Assembly: GCA_963799065.1 (NCBI GenBank)
Contig: CAWCVJ010000001.1
Coordinates: forward strand, 1,240,001 to 1,304,000
Source: JAJPHW01 sp963799065
Lineage (GTDB): Bacteria > Acidobacteriota > Terriglobia > Terriglobales > Acidobacteriaceae
DNA length: 64,000 nucleotides
Direction of reading: 5' to 3'
Shown here: positions 17,159 through 26,027 of the stretch, one piece after another
Position numbering within the stretch: position 1 is the stretch's first letter
Layout: every line of letters begins with the position of its first letter
Made by a program: the position numbers and the translations under genes
Notes under the pieces: generated by a model
Database searches by the model: none
What the model was told of the DNA's origin: nothing
The model's input: only the letters and a program-made list of their open reading frames with translations

Positions 17159-20100
17159 CTAGTCTCTTTCGAACGGCTCCATCCGCATCGCTTGTCCGGC
17201 TGGACTGCCCGAGCTTTGCTGCATCTTCATCCAGTCGGCTTCGTCGGGCACGGAGACGGCCTCCAGCTTTTTCTTTTTCAATCCGGCATTGATCTGGGAT
17301 AGATCCTTCGCCGTGAGCTTCTGGAAGTCGGTTATGACGTCGTCCAACTCGTGCCCCAGGGCTTGGGTTCGGTTAATCTGCATTTCTGTCGGACGGCCTT
17401 CATAACCGTTGACGTCGCCATAGACGTCGCCGATGTATTCCCGAATTCGCTCCTCGCCGGTGATCGCGCCGCCCTCTTTTGTGGCTACAATCTTCGAGCG
17501 TAGTGCATTCAAGTCCGCTGATAACTTATCGAGTTGTATCCGAAGCGGATCTTTCGCAGCTAGCTTGGCCGCTCGCGCATCCGCGGCATCGCGAACGCTT
17601 ACGATGGCGGCTACGCCGTAACTCATGTGTCCCATGAGCTGATCGAGCTTCATCGCCAGATCGAACTGCGCTTTGCGATCTTCCACATTGAAAGTGGCCC
17701 GCGGATCGAGCCGTATGACCAGCGGTGCGGTGTAGACTTGATCGCCCTTGGTCATCTTAACGGTGTAAGTTCCCGGTAAGACCCGTGGCCCCTGGGCGGC
17801 TTGGAAGAGCGCGCTGGCCGCTGGAGGAACAACCGGCGCCTTCAGCCGCATCGACCAGGTGACGCGATTGAGTCCGCGGTGCTTGCTTCCTGCGACCGTG
17901 TCGACGAGTTTGCCATCCTGATCGTAAATTTCGATTTTGAGATCGCCAAAAATGTGCCGACCCTTTTGGTAGTAAGTAATGGGGGCGTCATCGGGACGAT
18001 TGGGCCCGCGGAAGGATTCGTCGCCCATCGGCCAGCCACCATTCGTGCTGAGGTACTGTGTGACGGTGCGTCCTTGCAGCACAACTGCCTCTTTGGCGAG
18101 AAGATCGGGCGTCAACAGGCGCAGGGGGGAAATGTCGTCGATGATCCAGATGCCGCGTCCATGCGTGGCCAGCACGAGATCGGATTCGCGAGGATGAATC
18201 ACCAGATCATCCACGGCGACGGACGGGAAGTTGCTGCCTTTGTATTGCGCCCAGTGTTGTCCGCCGTCGGTCGTGATCCATAAACCAAATTCCGTGCCGA
18301 CGAAGAGTAGATTCGGGCTCTGCGTATCTTCGCGAATCACGTGTGCATAGCCTTTCACGCCATTTTCCTGCAGGTTAAGCGATGTCCACGTCTTGCCATA
18401 GTCAGTCGTTTTGTAGGCATATGGATTCATGTCGCCGAAGGTATGACGATCAAAAGTCGCATAAGCGGTGCCTTCCTCAAATCGGCTGGCCTCCACGGTG
18501 GATACCCAGGAATTTTTCCCCAGGCCGGAGATATTGCCCACGACGTTCGTCCAGGTTTTCGCGCCATCGCGCGTGATCTGCAAATTGCCGTCGTCGGTGC
18601 CCACCCAAATCAACTGGCCATTCTTCGGCGACTCGCAAATCGTATAGATCGAAGTGTGCATTTCCGCCGAGGAGTTGTCGATTGTCACACCGCCCGACTC
18701 TTCTTGCTTTTGTTTCTCCGGATCGTTGGTCGTCAAGTCCGGAGAAATTCGGTCCCAGGACTGACCGTGATCTCGAGAGCGGAACAAAAACTGCGCGCCA
18801 ATATAGATCGTCCCTTTTTCATTCGGGCTCATGTGGATGGGCGAGTTCCAGTTGAAGCGCAATTTCTTTTCGTTGTAGTTCGGCAGCGGAGCGATGCCAC
18901 GAGTCTCAAGCGTATGCCGGTTTACCCGGCCGATGGTGCCACCCTGCGCTTCGGCGTAAATGTAGGTGGGATCGGCCGGATCCTCGAACGCCCAGAATCC
19001 GTCGCCGCCGTAAATGTTCTCCCACTGCGCGTTGGTGATGCCTCCCGGATAGGACGATGCACCCACCCAACTGCTGTTGTCCTGCAACCCACCATAGACG
19101 TGATAAGGATCGTCGTTATCCACGCTCACATGGTAGAACTGCGAAATCGGCAGATTAAGCTGATGCTTCCAGCGTGTGCCCCCGTCCTCGCTGCGCCACA
19201 AACCGCCGTCGTCGCCGGTGTAGACGACGTTCGTGTTCGACGGATCGATCCATATGTCATGGAAGTCGCCATGGGCATTGGCGACAAACGCGAAGCTCTG
19301 ACCACCGTTGACACTGAGCAGCAACCCAAGATCGGGTTTGAAAATCTTATTCTCGTCCTTCGGATCGACAATCAAGTTGCCGAAATAAAACGGCCGCCAG
19401 ACCATGTAAGCGCTGGCGTCTAGCTTCTTCCAGTTCTTTCCGCCATCGTCGGAACGGAAGAGCGCGCTGCTCTTCGATTCGATGTTGGCATATACAACTT
19501 GCGGCTTGGACGGAGCAACCGCCAGCGCGATACGGCCATATGGCTTATCCGGCAACCCTTTGGCGTTGCTGCTAGTCAATTCGGTCCAATGGTCGCCGCC
19601 ATCGGTGGATTCGAATAACCCGCTGCCCGGCCCCCCTGATCGGAAGGTCCAACCTTGACGCCGGAAATCCCACATCGAGGCAAAGATGGTGTCCGGCGCA
19701 TTGGGGCTCGATGAAATCAATCCGCACCCGGTCGAACCGTTTGCGCCTGCCAGAACCTTGCGCCATGTCTTGCCGCCATCCGTCGTCTTGAAGACGCCGC
19801 GTTCGTCGTTGTCGTTCCAGACATGCCCCGTGGCGCAAACCAGAACGGTGTTTCCATCTTTCGGATCGACGATAATCTTTGCGATGTGCTCGGTGTCTTT
19901 GAGGCCGACGTTGGTCCAGTTCTCGCCGCCGTCGGTAGACTTATAGATTCCATCGCCCACCGAAACACTATTGCGCGTCCAGGCTTCGCCCGTACCCACC
20001 CACACCGTTTTGGAGTTCGACGGGTCGATGGCGATTGCTCCTATCGATTGCACCGGCTGACGGTCAAAGACCGGCTTGAAAGTTGTGCCGCCGTTGACCG

Positions 20101-20341
20101 ACTTCCAAACTCCACCGCTGGCCGCGCCCGCGAATACGGTGACTTTGCCGCCTTCATCCACCGCGGCAACGGCGGCGACGCGTCCGCTCATTGCGGCTGA
20201 GCCGATGTTGCGCGCGGGCAAGCCGGAGATGCTGGCGGAATCGAACTTGATGGCCTGACCGACCGCGGCTCGGTGACAAAGGGCGACGGCCAGAGCGAAA
20301 GAAAAGAATTTTCCGGCACTGCGAATAGAAGTGAGGGTCAT
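17159..20341 (-). CDS. Secreted VPS10/sortilin-like BNR-repeat protein
   Basis: About 1060 residues with a signal peptide (FSFALAVALCHRAAVG) and many Asp-box / BNR repeats of the SxDGGxxW type spread through residues 60-720 (for example STDGGENW, TTDGGKTW, SEDGGTRW, TTDGGQHW), the signature of sortilin/VPS10-type beta-propellers. The C-terminal about 300 residues are not BNR and include a helical part (about 910-1020). ATG 20341 has AGAGGAAA upstream and is preferred over GTG 20383, which overlaps the stop of the upstream gene. Function is probably exported carbohydrate or protein binding; glycosidase activity is often annotated but is not shown by the sequence. Confidence 0.82.
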   Translation of the reverse strand: MTLTSIRSAGKFFSFALAVALCHRAAVGQAIKFDSASISGLPARNIGSAAMSGRVAAVAAVDEGGKVTVFAGAASGGVWKSVNGGTTFKPVFDRQPVQSIGAIAIDPSNSKTVWVGTGEAWTRNSVSVGDGIYKSTDGGENWTNVGLKDTEHIAKIIVDPKDGNTVLVCATGHVWNDNDERGVFKTTDGGKTWRKVLAGANGSTGCGLISSSPNAPDTIFASMWDFRRQGWTFRSGGPGSGLFESTDGGDHWTELTSSNAKGLPDKPYGRIALAVAPSKPQVVYANIESKSSALFRSDDGGKNWKKLDASAYMVWRPFYFGNLIVDPKDENKIFKPDLGLLLSVNGGQSFAFVANAHGDFHDIWIDPSNTNVVYTGDDGGLWRSEDGGTRWKHQLNLPISQFYHVSVDNDDPYHVYGGLQDNSSWVGASSYPGGITNAQWENIYGGDGFWAFEDPADPTYIYAEAQGGTIGRVNRHTLETRGIAPLPNYNEKKLRFNWNSPIHMSPNEKGTIYIGAQFLFRSRDHGQSWDRISPDLTTNDPEKQKQEESGGVTIDNSSAEMHTSIYTICESPKNGQLIWVGTDDGNLQITRDGAKTWTNVVGNISGLGKNSWVSTVEASRFEEGTAYATFDRHTFGDMNPYAYKTTDYGKTWTSLNLQENGVKGYAHVIREDTQSPNLLFVGTEFGLWITTDGGQHWAQYKGSNFPSVAVDDLVIHPRESDLVLATHGRGIWIIDDISPLRLLTPDLLAKEAVVLQGRTVTQYLSTNGGWPMGDESFRGPNRPDDAPITYYQKGRHIFGDLKIEIYDQDGKLVDTVAGSKHRGLNRVTWSMRLKAPVVPPAASALFQAAQGPRVLPGTYTVKMTKGDQVYTAPLVIRLDPRATFNVEDRKAQFDLAMKLDQLMGHMSYGVAAIVSVRDAADARAAKLAAKDPLRIQLDKLSADLNALRSKIVATKEGGAITGEERIREYIGDVYGDVNGYEGRPTEMQINRTQALGHELDDVITDFQKLTAKDLSQINAGLKKKKLEAVSVPDEADWMKMQQSSGSPAGQAMRMEPFERD

Positions 20342-20382
20342 AGAAGTTTTTCCTCTTGGGAATTCGTTCGGAATCGATGTCA

Positions 20383-21135
20383 CTACTTACCTGCCGATGT
20401 ATTCTTCAGCGATGCCGGGACCGCGAATTCACTGGCATCGATAGGAACATTGGCCTCGATTTGTTCGACGGTCTCGGTTTGCCACGATGACGGATCGTTT
20501 TTGGGGCCGAACGAAATTGAAAATGGGAACATCACGCCGTTGACGGCCTTGTACGATCCGAGATCGGTAGTGTTTTCCTTTACGTTGCCGCGGATGAATT
20601 CCTGTGTTTCCTTGCGAATCTCGATGAAGGTGTCAGGGTCAAGGTAGTAATAGACGATGTCACCATTCTTGAGTGTGACCTTGAGCCGCAGCGCGTCGTC
20701 GCCATCGACCGTGTCATGACCCAGAAATTCGACGGTATTTCCTTTTTCCTTGTAGTTCACCATCGGCCCGTCGAAATCCGAATCGAGTAGAAGGTCGCGG
20801 AGGTCGTCGTCACCCATGAGCTGGGGATCTTTGCGTCCCCCAAAAGGCTGAATCTGCCATCCTGTCGTGCCATCGTAAGCTTGCACCGCGGTCATACTTT
20901 GCAGAGAGAACGTTTCGCGGACTAAATTCGGACGCATGTTGTCCTGGCCGGTGACTCCGGTGATGCCACCTGGAATCGCGAGTTTGCCAATAATCCGCAG
21001 CGTCTTAATGGCCCGCATCTTGTCCAAACCGCCCTTGGCGGCGATGTTCTTCTGCACCAGTTCATCCGCTGTCTGAGAACACGCGGCGACTGCAAGACAT
21101 AATGAGGTTATCGAGACTGCCAAAACGCGATGCAT
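20383..21135 (-). CDS. Outer-membrane lipoprotein-sorting-like (LolA/LolB fold) lipoprotein
   Basis: 250-residue lipoprotein. The signal peptide ends in a lipobox (LAVAAC, Cys near residue 19). The body (AAKGGLDKMRAIKTLRIIGK, then YDGTTGWQIQPFGG, VNGVMFPFSISFGP) matches a family of LolA-like beta-sheet proteins common in Acidobacteria and Bacteroidetes. ATG 21135 is preceded by AGGAGA; the longer in-frame start at 21174 lacks this. It is directly upstream of, and probably co-transcribed with, the VPS10-like gene. Specific ligand unknown. Confidence 0.72.
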   Translation of the reverse strand: MHRVLAVSITSLCLAVAACSQTADELVQKNIAAKGGLDKMRAIKTLRIIGKLAIPGGITGVTGQDNMRPNLVRETFSLQSMTAVQAYDGTTGWQIQPFGGRKDPQLMGDDDLRDLLLDSDFDGPMVNYKEKGNTVEFLGHDTVDGDDALRLKVTLKNGDIVYYYLDPDTFIEIRKETQEFIRGNVKENTTDLGSYKAVNGVMFPFSISFGPKNDPSSWQTETVEQIEANVPIDASEFAVPASLKNTSAGK

Positions 21136-21224
21136 AAGCTCTCCTAAAGAATCGTCTGTCGTTGAAAAATGCAAGAACGGCTAATCTACTATTGCTGGAC
21201 GTATTTGCCAAGCGTCGGTTATCG

Positions 21225-21626
21225 CTATGGTTGGCGTTTTCTGGTCGGCGTCGGCGGGACGAGGCTGCGCCGCAAAGGCACCATCGCTCCTTTGGATGGG
21301 TCTGCGGCTGCGCTGGCTCGCGATAATACTTCTTCCTGAATGTACTTCACGAAGTCCTGAATCTGGCGCTGCATTTCTTCCATGCGTTCGCGCATCTGCA
21401 AAATAATCGCCATGCCGGAGATGTTGACGCCCAAGTCGCGGGCCAGTGACAAGATAAATTCCAGCCGCAGCAAATCTTCATCGGTATAGAGGCGGGTGTT
21501 GCCCTCGGTGCGCGACGGCTTCAGTAGTCCCTCGCGCTCGTAAAGCCGCAGGGTTTGGGGATGGATACCATACATCTCCGCCACCGCTGAAATCATGTAC
21601 GCGCCTTTCGATTTGCGCTTCGTCAT
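21225..21626 (-). CDS. hspR: MerR-family regulator, HspR-like
   Basis: 133-residue MerR-type protein. The helix-turn-helix YMISAVAEMYGIHPQTLRLY and the following EGLLKPSRTEGNTRLYTDEDLLRLEFI are very close to HspR repressors, and the C-terminal coiled coil (RMEEMQRQIQDFVKYIQ) fits. HspR normally represses dnaK or clpB from inverted HAIR sites. Here no chaperone gene is adjacent and I see no HAIR-like CTTGAGT-N7-ACTCAAG site in the divergent gap, so its targets must lie elsewhere. Confidence 0.82.
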   Translation of the reverse strand: MTKRKSKGAYMISAVAEMYGIHPQTLRLYEREGLLKPSRTEGNTRLYTDEDLLRLEFILSLARDLGVNISGMAIILQMRERMEEMQRQIQDFVKYIQEEVLSRASAAADPSKGAMVPLRRSLVPPTPTRKRQP

Positions 21627-21691
21627 TGCCCAAAGTTTACAACAACATGCGATGGCCGATGTTGCTAGCCGATGTTACTATTACCCCATCC

Positions 21692-23065
21692 ATGATCGCC
21701 TACGTGTTGCTGCGGGTGTTCCTGGTGCTGCTGCTCATCGCCGCCAACGCGTTCTTTGCCGCGGCAGAATTCGCCCTGGTGAGCGTGCGCGAAACCCGCA
21801 TTCAGCAACTGATTGACGCCCATCGCATCGGCGCCCGCGCCGTGCAAAAACTGCATCGCAATCTGGACGAAGTCGTGAACGGCGTGCAGATTGGCGTCAC
21901 CATCGTGAGTCTCACCCTAGGCTGGCTCGGCGAACCTGTCGTGGCCCATGTTCTGGAGGCGATGGGCTTGATCGGCAAGGTGCCGCATGCGCTCGTTTAC
22001 GCTCATGCGATCGCTATTGCCATCGCGTTCACTCTGATCACATGCCTGCACGTCATCCTCGGCGAACTCGTGCCGAAATCTTTAGCGCTTCAGCGTGGCG
22101 AACAGGTTGCTTTAGCCGTGGCCGCACCCATGGACGTGTTTCTTACTTTGATTCGCCCCGCCAGCTATGCCATGACCCACGCCGCTGGTTTCGTTCTGCG
22201 CATGTTCGGATCGCCCCAAGGTCGCACCGGTCCGATTCATTCCCCGGACGAACTCAAGCTCATCGCCACTGCCAGCCGTCAGGTCGGACAGATCCCGGCA
22301 TTTCAAGAAGAGATGATTCACAGCGCGCTTGAGTTGGAGAACATCACCGTGCGCGAGGTGATGGTGCCGCGTCCTAAGATTTTCTCGCTGCCTGGCGACT
22401 TATCTTTGGAAGACGCGCTCACTCGTGTGGTCGAAGAACAGCACTCGCGCGTTCCAGTCTACGATCCCCAGAGCGGCCCCGAACACATCGTCGGAATTCT
22501 ATATTCCAAAGACTTGATGTATTGGACGCGCCTGCGTCTGACCTCTTCCCGCGTGGCTCCTGACCGCGTATCCGTCCTGAAAATCGGTCAGATCATGCGC
22601 GAAGTTCTTGTCGTGCCTGAGACTAAAATTCTTACCGATTTGCTGGAAGAATTCAAAGAGCGCAAGCGTCACATCGCCATCGTCGTGGATGAATTCGGCT
22701 CCACCGCCGGCCTCATCACCGCCGAGGATGTTCTTGAACAATTGGTCGGCGAGATCGAAGATGAGTTCGACATCGCGCCTCCACTGCAACCCGCACTGGA
22801 AGGGCAGATCGCCCTGACGCTCGATGGTGCGACCAGCATCCGCGATCTCGAATCGCAGTATGATTTGCTCCTGCCCAGCGATGGCTTCGAGACTCTAGCG
22901 GGGTTTATTCTTACTCGCTTGCAGAAAATTCCTCAGCCCGGCGCGACGTTCGAGTACGAAGGCTGCCGCTTTACCGTCGAAGAGATGGAAGGCCTGCGGA
23001 TCGCGAAAGTAAAAATCGAAAGGCTTGAGCAGGCCGACAAGAAAGCCGTGCCGGTGCAATCCTGA
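21692..23065 (+). CDS. CNNM/CorC-HlyC family membrane protein with CBS domains
   Basis: About 457 residues: N-terminal DUF21/CNNM transmembrane domain (hydrophobic segments near 5-25, 65-90, 100-130), two CBS repeats (VMVPRPKIFSLPGDLSLEDAL region and MREVLVVPETKILTDLL region), and a C-terminal CorC_HlyC domain (about 370-445). The family is linked to Mg2+/Co2+ efflux or resistance; haemolysin naming is historical. The frame opens at TTG 21626, exactly opposite the hspR start. ATG 21692 gives the usual N-terminus but has no clear ribosome site, so the start is uncertain. Its stop overlaps the next ATG (TGATG). Confidence 0.85.
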   Translation: MIAYVLLRVFLVLLLIAANAFFAAAEFALVSVRETRIQQLIDAHRIGARAVQKLHRNLDEVVNGVQIGVTIVSLTLGWLGEPVVAHVLEAMGLIGKVPHALVYAHAIAIAIAFTLITCLHVILGELVPKSLALQRGEQVALAVAAPMDVFLTLIRPASYAMTHAAGFVLRMFGSPQGRTGPIHSPDELKLIATASRQVGQIPAFQEEMIHSALELENITVREVMVPRPKIFSLPGDLSLEDALTRVVEEQHSRVPVYDPQSGPEHIVGILYSKDLMYWTRLRLTSSRVAPDRVSVLKIGQIMREVLVVPETKILTDLLEEFKERKRHIAIVVDEFGSTAGLITAEDVLEQLVGEIEDEFDIAPPLQPALEGQIALTLDGATSIRDLESQYDLLLPSDGFETLAGFILTRLQKIPQPGATFEYEGCRFTVEEMEGLRIAKVKIERLEQADKKAVPVQS

Positions 23066-23982
23066 TGTTCAAACAAATTGCCCAACGAGTGCTTTACACT
23101 CTGCCGGTCATCTGGCTGGTCGTATCGCTTGTGTTCTTGATGATCCATCTCGTTCCCGGCGATCCGATCTTGCAGATGCTCGGCGAAGGCGCAGCCGCCG
23201 CAGACGTGGCCGCTGCCCGACACGCGTATGGATTCGACGCTCCGCTAAGCCAGCAATACATTCGCTACTGGAAAGGCGTGTTGCACGGCGATCTCGGCCC
23301 GTCCGTGCGCATGAATCAGAGCGTGAGCCAGTTGATTGCGCAGCGCTATCCCTACACGCTGCAGCTCACGCTGGCAGCGCTATTCGTAGCGATGCTACTT
23401 TCAATCCCCGCCGGAATCCGTTCCGCCCAACGCCGCAATCGCTGGGACGATCGCCTCATCAGCGTCGTCAGCCTCTTCGGCCTGTCGTTTCCGGGCTTCG
23501 CCCTCGGGCCAATTCTCATCCTCCTCTTCGCCATTAAGCTAGGATGGCTGCCGGTCTCCGGCTCCGGCAGCTTTGCGAACTTAATTCTGCCCGCAATCAC
23601 CATGGGCGGCGCACTGGCTGCGATTCTTACTCGCATGGTTCGCACGTCCATGCTCGAAGAGTTGAGCCAGGACTACATCCGCACCGCCCGCGCCAAAGGC
23701 CTCCCCGAGCGCACCGTCGTCTACCGCCACGCGCTGCGCAACGCCATGCTGCCCATCATCACCGTGCTGGGCCTGCAATTCGGCGCGCTGCTAGCCGGCG
23801 CCATCGTCACCGAAACCATCTTCTCCTGGCCCGGCATCGGACGCCTCACCATCACCGCCATCGGCAACCGCGACTACTACCTCGTGCAAGGCTGCATCCT
23901 CGCGATTGGCCTGACGTATGTCGCAGTGAACTTTCTGACGGATTTGCTGTACTCAGTGGCGAACCCAAGGATAAGGCAGTGA
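23065..23982 (+). CDS. Dpp/Opp-type ABC transporter permease (DppB-like)
   Basis: 305-residue inner-membrane permease. The N-terminus (LPVIWLVVSLVFLMIHLVPGDP) and the cytoplasmic EAA-like loop (DYIRTARAKGLPERTVVYRH, about residue 207) are typical of DppB/OppB, which moves peptides or nickel with DppC, DppD/F ATPases and a binding protein. Its natural partner, a DppC-like permease, is present at 25155 but separated by about 1.2 kb of unrelated genes. No ATPase or binding-protein gene is in the window. Confidence 0.87.
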   Translation: MFKQIAQRVLYTLPVIWLVVSLVFLMIHLVPGDPILQMLGEGAAAADVAAARHAYGFDAPLSQQYIRYWKGVLHGDLGPSVRMNQSVSQLIAQRYPYTLQLTLAALFVAMLLSIPAGIRSAQRRNRWDDRLISVVSLFGLSFPGFALGPILILLFAIKLGWLPVSGSGSFANLILPAITMGGALAAILTRMVRTSMLEELSQDYIRTARAKGLPERTVVYRHALRNAMLPIITVLGLQFGALLAGAIVTETIFSWPGIGRLTITAIGNRDYYLVQGCILAIGLTYVAVNFLTDLLYSVANPRIRQ

Positions 23983-24095
23983 GGGCAGGGGTTGATGGGG
24001 TCAGTTAGGCTATCGCGACGAGAACCAATGCCAGTCTAAAGCACGTCCGCCGCAGCATATCCCTTCCACTTCCTGTCGCCAAGCAAGTAGAACGC

Positions 24096-24281
24096 ATGGC
24101 TAAGAATCAGCGCTTGAGCGATAACCGTGTCCTGGTCGAGCTTATTGAGCTTGGAATCGAAGCGCGAAAACAGAAGGAAAAGGCGTTCTTTGAGCTTGCT
24201 GAGCGTTTTCGAGCCGCCAACGATCCCGGTCAGGCGAAGCAGCTAGGGGACGAATTGGGCCGGTTGGTTTTTGGCGAATAA
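24096..24281 (+). CDS. Small hypothetical protein, first gene of a two-gene module
   Basis: 61 residues, charged and helical: SDNRVLVELIELGIEARKQK then a second helix ending GDELGRLVFGE. There is no signal peptide or membrane segment. Its TAA overlaps the ATG of the next frame (TAATG). I recognise the pair only as a recurrent arrangement of two small genes, possibly toxin-antitoxin-like; no function is assigned. It interrupts the Dpp permease pair. Confidence 0.6.
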   Translation: MAKNQRLSDNRVLVELIELGIEARKQKEKAFFELAERFRAANDPGQAKQLGDELGRLVFGE

Positions 24282-24526
24282 TGCCCCAGATCGAAACATG
24301 GCCGCGAATTCCCGCCGCCATTGGCGACCACTTGCTTGAGCGCATGCACGACCGCCATATAACCCTCGACGACCTGAATCAACTTCGCCTCTGGATGGAG
24401 ACAAGGCCAGATGTCCCGGCGTGACCATGATACAAAGACTTCGGCTCATTCAAACTTTGTGGCGAGGTTAAGTATCCGAAGACATTTCTTCTTCCCGGAC
24501 ATATCGCGACCGGCGAAAAGCTGTAG
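24281..24526 (+). pseudogene. Second gene of the small module, interrupted by two in-frame TGA codons
   Basis: Read from ATG 24281 to TAG 24524-24526, this 82-codon frame encodes a plausible protein in one register: helical first half (HLLERMHDRHITLDDLNQLR ... TRPDVPA) and second half (YKDFGSFKLCGEVKYPKTFL ... PGHIATGEKL). The two halves are separated by TGA 24422-24424 and TGA 24428-24430. The second TGA stands where Trp before Tyr-Lys-Asp-Phe-Gly would be natural (TGG to TGA). No frameshift is needed. The simplest reading is a recently decayed gene; the 47-residue first part could still be made. Confidence 0.6.
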
Positions 24527-24569
24527 AATTCCATCGAAGCTCAAACGATAGTTATTAAGGAGAGAATCG

Positions 24570-25136
24570 ATGCGAACATTCTGCTCGGTGATTGCAATCA
24601 CCGTGCTCGCCGGAGCACTGGCCGCCCCAACCTTTGCTCAAGACGCGGCGAAGGCCGCTCCTAAACCAGTGGTCTCCGCTTCGCAGGCCTTACTTGAATC
24701 CTGGAATGACATTGGACGCAAGCTCACAGACATGGCCGCAGACTTCCCAGAGGACAAGTACGACTACAAGCCGACGCCCGCGCAGCGCAGCTTTTCGGAG
24801 CAGTTGCTCCATGCCGCGAATGCGAATTATTTTTTTATCGCTCCGGCGAACGGCATGAAGCCGCCCGCAGGCGATCCCAGCCGCAAGGACTACAAGACTA
24901 AAGCTGATGTCGTCGCGTTCGTGAAAAAGTCTTTCGCCGACGGCGCAGAACTTATCAAGAAAAAAGGCGACAAAGGGTTGGACGATCCCGTTGCTGACCC
25001 GTTCGGTTCGAAGCAATACCGTTTCGCCGACATTGCCTGGGGATTCGTCGAACATTCCGGTGAGCACTACGGCCAGCTCGTGGGCTACTACCGTTTGAAT
25101 GGGCTGGTGCCGCCCGAATCGCGGCCGAAGAAGTAG
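24570..25136 (+). CDS. DinB-like four-helix protein with signal peptide
   Basis: 188 residues: signal peptide (MRTFCSVIAITVLAGALAAP), then a DinB/YfiT-like helical bundle. Metal-ligand histidines are expected at EQLLHAANAN (about residue 77) and HSGEHYGQLVGYYR (about residue 160-164). A strong AAGGAG precedes the ATG. The DinB superfamily includes thiol transferases and DNA-damage-inducible proteins; exported members such as this have no known role. Confidence 0.78.
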   Translation: MRTFCSVIAITVLAGALAAPTFAQDAAKAAPKPVVSASQALLESWNDIGRKLTDMAADFPEDKYDYKPTPAQRSFSEQLLHAANANYFFIAPANGMKPPAGDPSRKDYKTKADVVAFVKKSFADGAELIKKKGDKGLDDPVADPFGSKQYRFADIAWGFVEHSGEHYGQLVGYYRLNGLVPPESRPKK

Positions 25137-25154
25137 CGTCGGTTCGATCGGGAA

Positions 25155-26012
25155 ATGTCAGCAGCCGCGATTCCGTTGGGAAGAGCCGCACGACGCAATC
25201 CACTGGCTACGGTGGGCGTCGTGTTGGTTGCGGTCTTCGTTATTTTTGCGCTTTTCGCGCCATGGATCGCACCCCAAGATCCCGCCTACATCGATTTGCC
25301 GATTCGCCTCGACGGGCCCTCGCCCGCCCATTGGCTGGGCGCGGACGAACTGGGCCGCGACATTCTCTCGCGCCTAATCTATGGTGCGCGCATTTCGATG
25401 CTGGTGGGCAGTTGCGTCGTGTTGACATCGCTGGCTCTCGGTTTGCTAATCGGCTCTGTCGCAGGCTATTACGGAGGAGGTATTGACCGCTTCGTTAATA
25501 TCGTCCTGATGAATGCCTTCATGTCGTTCCCCGGCATTCTTCTTGCGATTGCTTTCGTCGCTTTTCGTGGTCCCGGGATATTCAATCTCGTGCTGGCGCT
25601 ATCTCTTGGCGGATGGGTCGGCTATGCCCGGCTGGTTCGGGCGCAGGTATTAGCTGTGCGGGAGCGTGAGTTCGTCGAGGCTGCGCGGGCATTGGGAGCC
25701 ACCGATGTCAGAATCGTCGTCCGGCACATGTTGCCGAACATTATTCAGCCGGTCATCGTTCAAGCCGCGATTGGAATGGCGGGAGCGATTCTAGCCGAAG
25801 CCACCATGAGCTTTCTAGGCTTAGGTGTTCCGCCGCCAACAGCCAGCTGGGGAGCGATGTTGAACGACGGTCGGGCTCACTTATTCGATGCGCCGCATCT
25901 GGTCATGTTTCCCGCAGCCGCGGTGATGCTTGCCGTACTGTCGTTCAACTTCATCGGCGACGCGCTGCGGGACTATCTTGATCCCCGGTCTCGCCTTGAA
26001 GCAGGTATCTGA
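25155..26012 (+). CDS. Dpp/Opp-type ABC transporter permease (DppC-like)
   Basis: 285-residue inner-membrane permease with the DppC N-terminal segment (VGVVLVAVFVIFALFAPWIA), the GADELGRDILSRLIYGARIS block (about residue 65) and the EAA loop (EFVEAARALGATDVRIVVRH, about residue 170). It follows the DinB-like gene by 18 nt. It should pair with the DppB-like protein at 23065-23982. The ATPases and substrate-binding protein must be encoded elsewhere. Confidence 0.87.
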   Translation: MSAAAIPLGRAARRNPLATVGVVLVAVFVIFALFAPWIAPQDPAYIDLPIRLDGPSPAHWLGADELGRDILSRLIYGARISMLVGSCVVLTSLALGLLIGSVAGYYGGGIDRFVNIVLMNAFMSFPGILLAIAFVAFRGPGIFNLVLALSLGGWVGYARLVRAQVLAVREREFVEAARALGATDVRIVVRHMLPNIIQPVIVQAAIGMAGAILAEATMSFLGLGVPPPTASWGAMLNDGRAHLFDAPHLVMFPAAAVMLAVLSFNFIGDALRDYLDPRSRLEAGI

Positions 26013-26027
26013 CTCGCCACAAACTTA

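Noticed and set aside
18341..19423. 360-codon plus-strand frame inside the VPS10-like gene
   Set aside because: Antisense shadow of a gene with BNR repeats throughout; no motif or start signal of its own.
24422..24430. Selenocysteine insertion at the two TGA codons
   Set aside because: Two TGAs so close, no Cys/Sec redox context, and a Trp expected at the second; decay or error is simpler.
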